From: Datura wrightii
Taxonomy: Eukaryota; Streptophyta; Magnoliopsida; Solanales; Solanaceae
Reading direction: 5' to 3'
Assembly: GCA_035772735.1 (NCBI GenBank)
Contig: JASDFA010000018.1
Location: 144,589,501-144,653,500, forward strand
Length of the DNA: 64,000 nucleotides
This document shows, in pieces, positions 56,651 through 64,000 of the stretch. How positions within the stretch are numbered: position 1 is the first letter of the stretch; the number at the start of each line of letters is the position of its first letter. The notes beneath the pieces were generated by a model that saw only the letters and a program-made list of their open reading frames with translations, was not told the DNA's origin and did not search any database. The position numbers and the translations under genes were made by a program.

Positions 56651-58884
56651 TGTCAAGACCCGAACATAGGCCCGAATAGAGACACGGGACAAGGAACCCC
56701 AAGAGGCTCGATGTCGACCCATGGCATAAACATGATAACTAAACTCAACTTAAATGAATGTGGCAAGTTTAACACTTTAAATAGTGGAATTATGAAAATC
56801 TGATAACATTTGAACAACGGAAAACATAATACCAATCCGAAGATGAATACATGCTATGTCTGATAAGAAAAGATCCCAACTCACTCACTAATAGACTAAA
56901 ACTAAAATTACAGATAACGAGCTAATAAAAAGGTCCTTGAAGGATGAGGACTCACCAACAGGCTGAGAAATGCTAACTCTAAGAATCTGGCTAGCTGCAG
57001 GAGTGAACCTGAATGTCCAAGCATGCATCATGAAATGATGCAGCATAGAGTATGCGGTCACTACATATAATGTACTAAATATGCAAGGTAAGTAAAACCA
57101 CTATGTAAGTAAAACTAAAATCATGTTTATCATAAACTATATTCAAGATAAGATTCCAAGAGTTAGACTTGCATGCTATTATCTGAAAACATGACTAAAC
57201 ATAACTGAGTATCATGACTGATGTAAATGACCCAAAGCTGAAACTGATAATCATAAATAAAACTAAACATTGGGTCAAACCTGCTGATAACATAATATCA
57301 TAGCTGATGAACACGCATAACTTAAAATCATGAGGAACAATGGGAGATTCGTCATATAACTAACATTACAACGACAGAGCTTACGTGGTCCTGACTATTA
57401 CACTCAAGTAGGTAGAGCCATCCAAAGCCTTGCCAGGGCTAAGGGCACTACCCTGATATTGATATCAAGCTAAAGGCCCCTTGGGGGTAGGAAGAGCTCA
57501 CAAGGGAGGTCCCAAATAATCTGAACATACCTGCATTACCACGTAGTTCGGAGGCACAAGGTTGGCTGAACCCTTAGCCTACTCAGTGCTAGACACTACT
57601 CCCAAAAACACGCATATGCTCTCCATCCTTTTTCAACGAAGCTGAACCATCACCTTGCGATGAAGCTGAATCATAATCATACATGCATCATCTGAAAACA
57701 TATTATGAGGAGCCTTGCCTCAAACCATACCACAAGCTGAAAAGTGGGATTCTAGACTCCAAATCTATGTGGTAAGCTAATAACATGAAATTGAAGTAAC
57801 TCATGAATCATACTTGATCATATGGGCTTGCCCAAATCATAGACATGCTTTGAAATATATTTGATAGTCAAATTCATGAATGTATACATGGGTAATTCAA
57901 AATCATACTTTCATCATAAACATTTCATCATACATGGAAACATGGATCATAATCTCAACTCTTCATGAACTTTCATAATTGTGCATTGTAATTGTAAGAC
58001 TTTGAAATCATAAATTTTTAATTGAAAACATTATAAAACATGCCCACGAATCTTAAAACAATATTGGAAACATGGATAGAATTTACCTAGGATAGATTCT
58101 TAGAGAATTCCACAAATTGGGTTAAAACCCCATAGATTCATCAACTTAGAATTTCATGAATTAGAAGAGGATTTTGGGCATGGGAGTAAAGAATATCCCC
58201 ATTCGTAACCCACATACGTGGTTACTTCTGATTTCACACCCTTTCTTGAATGCCCAAAGAAATTGGAGGAGAATTTGATTAATTCTAGACTGGATCACCT
58301 TAGAAATTGATTAGTCGAGCATGCATCGAGATGGAATGGTTTAGAATGAGCTAAACCATCTTAAAAACATCTTAATTGAGCTAAAAACAATGTATTTTAG
58401 GTTTTAGGAGCTTAGGAATTACAGGAAAGCACTTAATAATTTCGCGGTAAAAATCACACTGCCAGTCACAACAAGGGACTGGATGAGTCATTACCAAGGA
58501 TGACGACTCTTTCCTGCTCCCGTCACCAACACTGGAAAAAATTACTCTACCAGTCACCACAAGGGACACCACGACTCGTGGTATTACTAACAACTCATGG
58601 TGACCTCGTCATTGGAAACAACACAATAAATTCAACATCCAAGTCAGCTTCTGACCATGACCAACTAACGACTCGTTGCCCTGACTATGAGTCGTGGCTT
58701 CTCTTGTTGTGAACCCCCAAACCAAAAATCTTAGCCAACTCTCCCTTCACTCCACAAGTCACTTAACGACTCGTGAAGTCTCCTCACGGGTCACTGGACG
58801 ACTTGTCCTGTGACCTAGTGCAGAATGTTCTGTTTTCTCTATTTGAACCCTCAGGTCTGATCTTAGGGCTTTTGTGGTATTACA
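56651..58884 (-). repeat. element E 5' LTR
   Basis: 2,234 bp, TGTCAAGACC to GTATTACA in plus orientation. Matches 4734-6986 throughout. Its donor-like site reads CGTATGTGGG (minus strand GT at 58217-58216), with the preceding AG lost. ACGACTCGT motifs lie at about 58460-58820. Confidence 0.92.
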
Positions 58885-59640
58885 TAGGGTTTGGTTCAGG
58901 TTCGGTCAAGTGGACGAGTTCATGACCATATTTCTAAATATGCTCTTTCCCAGGGATTTAAGAGACGCAAAGGTCACCGTGTTTATCAATTTTAAACAAA
59001 ATGACATGATCGTACAGGAATATGCCCAAAAGTTCACAGTATGCTCCGAACTGAGCCAAGGGCTCGCATGCTGAAATTTGTAAAGGGGGTTTCAGACTTG
59101 GTGGTTAAGGAGAGCAGGACTGCCATGCTCATCAATGATATGGACTTATCTAGGATTATAATCCATGCGCAACAGATAGACATGGAGAAATTGAAAGAAA
59201 TAGAGAGAAAAAGGAAGAGGGCCAGGATAGGTCCGTTCGAGTATTCCAAGCAAAGGTTAGGTGGTGGTAATTTCCCCCAACAGTAGCAACAGAGAAATCC
59301 AGCACCCTCATCAGCTAGTGCTCTATTTTTTAGGCCCCGTAAGGATCAAATGAGTTGAGCATCAGGCTCCAAGTCTTAGAGACATGTCTCTAGCAGCCTC
59401 ACTTTCCTTGTATGTCCTAAGTGTGGTAAGAACCATCCAGATGAGTGTCGTCTAGCCAAGAAGGGTTATTTTTATTATGGCCAGCCCATCAGCGAAATGA
59501 GGGAAGACCCAATCCATAACATCAGCAGCTCCGCTAGGTCACTCAACTCAGTAGGGTACTACCTCAGGTGTAGGTGGCAGTCAGCGTTAGAACCTCTTTT
59601 ATGTCGTATCCTCCCATCAGGAGAAGTGACCTGATGTAGT
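58885..59640 (+). pseudogene. gag: element F gag, C-terminal part
   Basis: Continues the Gag cut at 4733: DEFMTIFLNMLFPRDLRDAK, MIVQEYAQKFTVCSE, MLKFVKGVSDLVVKESRTAM, then a zinc-knuckle region CPKCGKNHPDEC at about 59418-59453. Stops at about 59284, 59356 and elsewhere. Confidence 0.85.
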
Positions 59641-59833
59641 CACTGGTATGTTATGTCTCTTTTAGATAGATGTTTATGCTTTATTAGATCTAAGAGCCAC
59701 ACTTTCCTTGGTGATTCCTTATATATCAGTCCAATTTGATATTAGTCTAGAGATTCTCTTGGAGCCATTTTCAGTCTCTAATCTAGTTGGTGAGCCAGTC
59801 GGATATACAGGAATTGTCCGATCACAGTGTTAC
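59641..59833 (+). pseudogene. element F aspartic protease, start
   Basis: DVYALLDLRATLSLVIPYIS corresponds to the DSGAT region with substitutions; VGEPVGYTGIVRSQC follows. It is cut by element G at 59834. Confidence 0.75.
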
Positions 59834-62441
59834 TGTCATGAACCAAACATAAGCCCTTTTCGAGACATAATACAAGGAGCCCCGAGAGACTCCAAGTCGA
59901 CCCATGACATGAAAACACATCTAACTCAATCAAATAAAGCAGAAGGCTTAACATAATAAACATAGCGGAAGTCTAATCATAACATAACATCGGAATCGAA
60001 ATTCACTTCAAACATGACAAGCTGATCATTACATACAGTCTAAAACCCTCTATCACATGTGATGTGTTGATGGGACAACGCCCCTAACTAACCCAACAAG
60101 TCTGAAATTGAAAAAAAATTCAAAATTACTGGTAATGAATGATCCTCGAGAGATGAGGACTCATTACTGAAGCTGGATGCTAACTCTAGAGAACTGGCTA
60201 ATGATGGGGCTGAGTCTAAAGATCAGAGACTATATCATAAAATGATTCAACATAGAATATGCGGTTAGTAAGTGGAATGTACCGAGTTTGCGAGGTACAT
60301 AAAATGGATAGTTAAAATACATAAAAGTTCATAAGAGTAGGACCACATGATCGTAACATAAATATCATAATGAAAACATAAGGCTCAAGGTTTTCAAAAC
60401 ATTCATAAATCATTTATAACCATAATCAAAAGAGAAAAGCTTTATTAAACATGACTTGAGCGAAAGTATATAATCATAACCATATATAAATCATGAGGAA
60501 TAATGGGAGATTCTTATAACTGATATACCCCATATGAGCATACATGGAGCCCAACTTGTAGGCCCTAGTCGGGAGGGTGTTCGTACCTTGTCAAGGCTAG
60601 AACCATGAAATAGGCATGATATCACTCATGAAATGCCTATTTGGGCATAAGGGACAGTCACAAAGGAGGTACCATACGTGAGATGGGTTCAGAATGTCGT
60701 GAGACAGTGCGGTCCATATCCGGTGTCAGCGTTAGAGCATTGAGAGGACCTTTCCCTAGTATGAGAGGACCGGGAAGGACAAAAATGTAAGGCTCAAGGT
60801 TTTCAAAACATTCATAAATCATTTATAATCATAATCATAATAGAAAAGCTTTATTAAACATGACTTGAGCCAAAGTATATAATCATAACCATACATATAT
60901 CATGAGGAACAGCTGGAGATTCTTATAACCGACATACCCCATATGAGCACACATAGAGCCCGATCTGTAAACCCTAGTTGGGAGGGTGTTCATACCTTGC
61001 AGAGGGTAGAACCAATAAATAAGTGTGATATCACTCATGAAAGGCCCATTTGGGCAAAGGGCACAGTTACAAAGGAGGTCCCATCATGCTATGTTGGCGT
61101 GTAGTTTTGAGATTCGGGGTATGCTTGGAACCCAGGTCTACTCGGTGTTAACTACTACTCCCAAAATATATAGTGATCATAGGATAATATATATGAGATT
61201 CATAGGCTATTTAAAATCGTGATAATCATAGCATGCTTGAAATACGTGAACTAGCCATGAAACTAAGACCCATGAGTCGGCCATAATCATAGATCATAAA
61301 TCCTGAAGTTCATGCATAATTGTAAGACATGTATATACTTGATAATAATAAATTCCTGATGAGCATTTGATAGAAATCATATCATAAGTCATAAATCATA
61401 ATGGGTTAATGAACACTAAAATTGAAGTAGAATAATAACTTGATTTATCATGATCCATACATAATTGGACATAGTTTTGTAGAAAATTTAAATATAAATA
61501 GTTATAAAATATGCCCATGATTCGTGAAACATGATGTTATACATGAGAAGAATTAACACATAGGTAGATCATAAGGATTTCATAAAAATTTGGATAAAAC
61601 CCCAAAGTTATCAATAGAATTTCATGAATTAGGGATAGTTTTGGCATGGGTGTGAAAAAATTCACCCATTCATAACCCTACATACCTAAGAAGAATGTAT
61701 TATACAACTCCCTTTCTTGGCCAATAAAGAATTGATGAAAAACTTGAGGAACTAGACTTGATCATCTCTCCAAAACCTCTAAACTTGCATGCATGAATAA
61801 GGATAGGTTTATAATGAACTTACCCCTCTTAAAAACTCACTATTCATAGATTAAAACGACGAAGTTTGGGCCTTAGGATCATAGGAATTATGAATAAGCC
61901 CTTATTAAATTCGTAGAGAAAAATAGACTTCCATTCCCAATGAGGGATTGGACGAGCCATTGCCTGTGACCACGAGTCGTTGCCTCAATCGTCGAGTACA
62001 CTGCCAAAGCTTCACCTAGAACTCACCACGGGAAACATCACGAATCGTTATTGGTGACCATGACTCGTGGTTACCACTCATTAACTCCACTGCCCATGAA
62101 ATACCTGGGCACACCATGGGGCATGCCACGACTCGTGGTGCACCCAACGAGTCTTGGTGATGCACTCGTTAAGTGCACTACCCAAGTCCTCCTACTCGAA
62201 CCTCTTCCCTAACCACGACTGACTCAATGCGTCATGGGGCTGACCACGACTTGTGGTCATGTCCATGGGGACTCAAAACTAGAAAATTCCAACTCAAGTC
62301 ATACTCCTCACCATGAGTCACTTAGCGTCTCGTGGTCAACCTGATGGGTCACATGACTACTCATTGTGTGAGCTGGTACAGACAATCCTTTTTCTCCATC
62401 TCAACTCCAAGGTCTGATCTTAGGGCTTTTGAGGTATAACA
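59834..62441 (-). repeat. element G 3' LTR
   Basis: About 2,608 bp, TGTCATGAACCAAACATAAG to GAGGTATAACA, homologous to the element E LTRs. Probable duplication GTTAC at 59829-59833; the partner lies outside the window. Contains a 409-bp tandem duplication, an AGGTATGTAGGG donor-like site on the minus strand (GT at 61685-61684) and ACGACTCGT motifs at about 61950-62360. Confidence 0.88.
60381..61085. repeat. tandem duplication within element G LTR
   Basis: AGGCTCAAGGTTTTCAAAAC at 60381 recurs at 60790, and similarity continues for about 295 bp (ACATGACTTGAGC, GGGAGGGTGTTC, CACAAAGGAGGT). The copies differ at many positions, so the duplication is old. Confidence 0.85.
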
Positions 62442-62477
62442 ATATCTCCCCCTTGGGAACATTCATCCTCGAATGTT
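62442..62477 (-). promoter_or_regulatory. element G polypurine tract and hairpin
   Basis: Minus strand CCCAAGGGGGAGATAT next to the LTR; AACATTC-GAGGAT-GAATGTT hairpin at 62458-62477, perfect 7-bp stem. Confidence 0.88.
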
Positions 62478-63170
62478 GAAAATCATACAGAAAAGTAGAG
62501 AAATGCAATCATCATTATCAAATACCGATCATATAAGCTGAAACTGACAAAATGATTAACTCTGATTTAAACTACATGACTGAACTGAATTCATGAATCA
62601 TACATATGTACTTTTACATGAAAGAAACTGAGGTACATGAGCTGAAAATGAAACTAAATAGAGTTTTAGGGCAAAAATTGATACCTCAAGCTGCAATTGA
62701 GCCGGTAAGAAATAAATGTGGGTATCTAGCCATCATATCTGCTTCGGCTTCCCACAAAGCTCCCTCAACATACTGATTTCTCCACTAAACCTTAACTGAA
62801 GTTACTTATTTGTTTCTTAGCCTTCGAACCTAGCTATCTAATATCTCCACTGGAACCTCCTCATAACTAAGGCTATCTTTCACACCTACACTCTCCACCG
62901 GAACAACTAGAGATGGATCCCCCAAACACATCTTTTAGAGCAATACATGAAAAATAGGATGAACGGAAGGTCATTTTGGGGAAACTCCATTTCATATGCT
63001 ACCTCTTCCACCCCTTTCACAATCTGGTATGGGCCAACATAAAGGTGACTGAGTTTCCCTTTCATTCCAAATCTCATCACTCCCTTCATGGGAGGCACCT
63101 TCAAAAAACCCAATTATCCACTTCGAACTCAAGTTCTCTCGTCACATCCGCATAGTAATTTTGACGACTT
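62478..63170 (-). pseudogene. element G integrase C-terminal and chromodomain-like region
   Basis: Minus strand 63113-62907: FLKVPPMKGVMRFGMKGKLSHLYVGPYQI, the GPY module, then VAYEMEFPQND. The chromodomain-like tail is at about 62690-62900 and is broken. 62478-62690 is probably 3' untranslated. Confidence 0.82.
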
Positions 63171-64000
63171 TGAGCTGTTTTCAACCTGTCCTACATGAGC
63201 TGAACTTTCTCCATAACCTCATGGACTGAATATGGTCCTATCATTGTAGCTTCACCGACTTCAAACCAACCAATAGGAGATCTACATCTATGCCCATAGA
63301 GAGCCTCAAATGGAGCCATCTGAATGCCGGAATAGTAGCTGTTGTAGTATGCCAACTCAATAAAAGGGAAATAGTTATACCAACTATCCTTGAAGTCAAT
63401 CGCACATGGTCTCAACATGTCCTCAAGAGTATGAATTGTCTACTCCACTCGACCATACATTTGCAGGTGAAATGCTATACTGAGCTTGACCTGAGTAGCA
63501 AGTCCTTTTTGAAACGATCTCCAAAACTGGGATGTAAATTTAGTACCTCTGTCTAAAATGATGGACAAGGGCACTCCATGAAACCAAACTAGCTCTTTGA
63601 TGTATAGTTCGGTATAATCCTCTCTGAATTAGTGGTCTTGACCGGTAGAAAATGAGCGGCTTTGGTCAACCTGTCCACTACCACCCAATGGAGTCGTACT
63701 GTCGATGAGTGAGAGGAAACCCTGTGATGAAGTCCATATTGATCTCTTCCCACTTCCAAGTTGGGATACTAATGTCCTGAAGCACACCTCCCAGTCTCTG
63801 ATGCTCAACCTTCACTTGCTGACAATTCAGAAATTTAGCTACAAATTCTACAATGTGCTTCTTCATGCCATTCCACCAATAGGTTTTTCGTAGGTCATGG
63901 TATATCTTGGTGGCACCTGGATGTATCGAATATCTAGAACCGTGAGACTCACGCAACATCCGATTCTCAAATAATCAAGGTCCGCAACACACAAGCAACC
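63171..64000 (-). pseudogene. element G integrase, catalytic and zinc domains (runs off the window)
   Basis: Minus strand: GSRYSIHPGATKIYHDLRKTYW and FLNCQQVKVEHQR for the zinc domain (one cysteine replaced by leucine, FLNC for CxNC) at about 63830-63940, WKWEEINMDFITGFPLTHRQ near 63710-63770, and IELAYYNSYYSGIQMAPFEA near 63300-63365. Frames are broken near 63430-63670. The RT part lies beyond 64000. Confidence 0.85.

Larger units (their letters stand above)
4734..58884 (-). mobile_element. element E: Ty3/gypsy chromovirus (Tekay/Del-like), multiply interrupted
   Basis: A full-structure but decayed minus-strand element. Its 5' LTR is at 56651-58884 and its 3' LTR at 4734-6986. Gag, protease, reverse transcriptase, RNase H, integrase and a chromodomain-like tail follow each other from right to left in the pieces between its own insertions: B (7546-23071), C (23257-50729) and a solo LTR (54293-55900). 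It sits in the gag of element F. The ends do not show a clean 5-bp duplication (GGAGG on the left, TAGGG on the right), so the left LTR tip may be damaged. Confidence 0.85.

Noticed and set aside
60381..61085. CRISPR-like or satellite array
   Set aside because: Only two long diverged copies within an LTR. No short regularly spaced repeats exist anywhere in the window.

Overview
This window is plant nuclear DNA made almost entirely of nested LTR retrotransposons, with a rearranged endogenous pararetrovirus (EPRV) in the middle. No host single-copy gene, rRNA or tRNA gene was recognised. The host is probably a member of the Solanaceae, because the EPRV looks like a solendovirus/cavemovirus-type caulimovirid; this is inference, and the species cannot be named from the sequence. 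Layout, oldest layer first (letters are mine): element F is a plus-strand Ty3/gypsy element with its LTR ending at 4160 and gag at 4380-4733, resuming at 58885-59833. It is split by element E, a minus-strand Tekay/Del-type chromovirus (4734-58884). E was then split by three insertions: B (7546-23071, minus, target duplication ATAGG), C (23257-50729, plus, Tekay/Del-type, target duplication CTGAG), and a solo LTR of the B family (54293-55900, duplication TACCT/TGCCT). B is split by A (7622-16920, plus, duplication GTTGG). C is split by D (28145-35376, minus, duplication CAGAT/CCGAT) and by the EPRV block (36222-46561, no duplication). F is split again by G, a minus-strand chromovirus (3' LTR 59834-62441, then integrase to the window end). 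Positions 1-2200 hold nothing I can identify. A, B and D are related non-autonomous elements with Athila-like traits: a primer-binding site of the TGGCGCC type, Gag plus aspartic protease in A and D, a 'putative plant transposon protein' ORF in A and B, and no reverse transcriptase or integrase. They share a 3' non-coding cassette bounded by two copies of a hairpin plus polypurine tract. C, E, F and G are initiator-tRNA-Met-primed chromoviruses whose LTRs carry a conserved splice-donor-like site. All protein-coding remains of the retrotransposons are decayed, mostly by in-frame stops. The EPRV block contains one genome-length unit (about 7,769 bp between matching positions of a roughly 195-bp terminal repeat) with promoter, tRNA-Met primer site, a leader with a short uORF beside a long stem-loop, small 5' ORFs, a capsid-type ORF with a CCHC zinc knuckle, a movement protein of the 30K type, a protease/RT/RNase H ORF and a transactivator-type ORF. 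Several of these are broken by stops. On its left is a patchwork of at least 13 shuffled fragments of the same virus, and on its right an inverted fragment.
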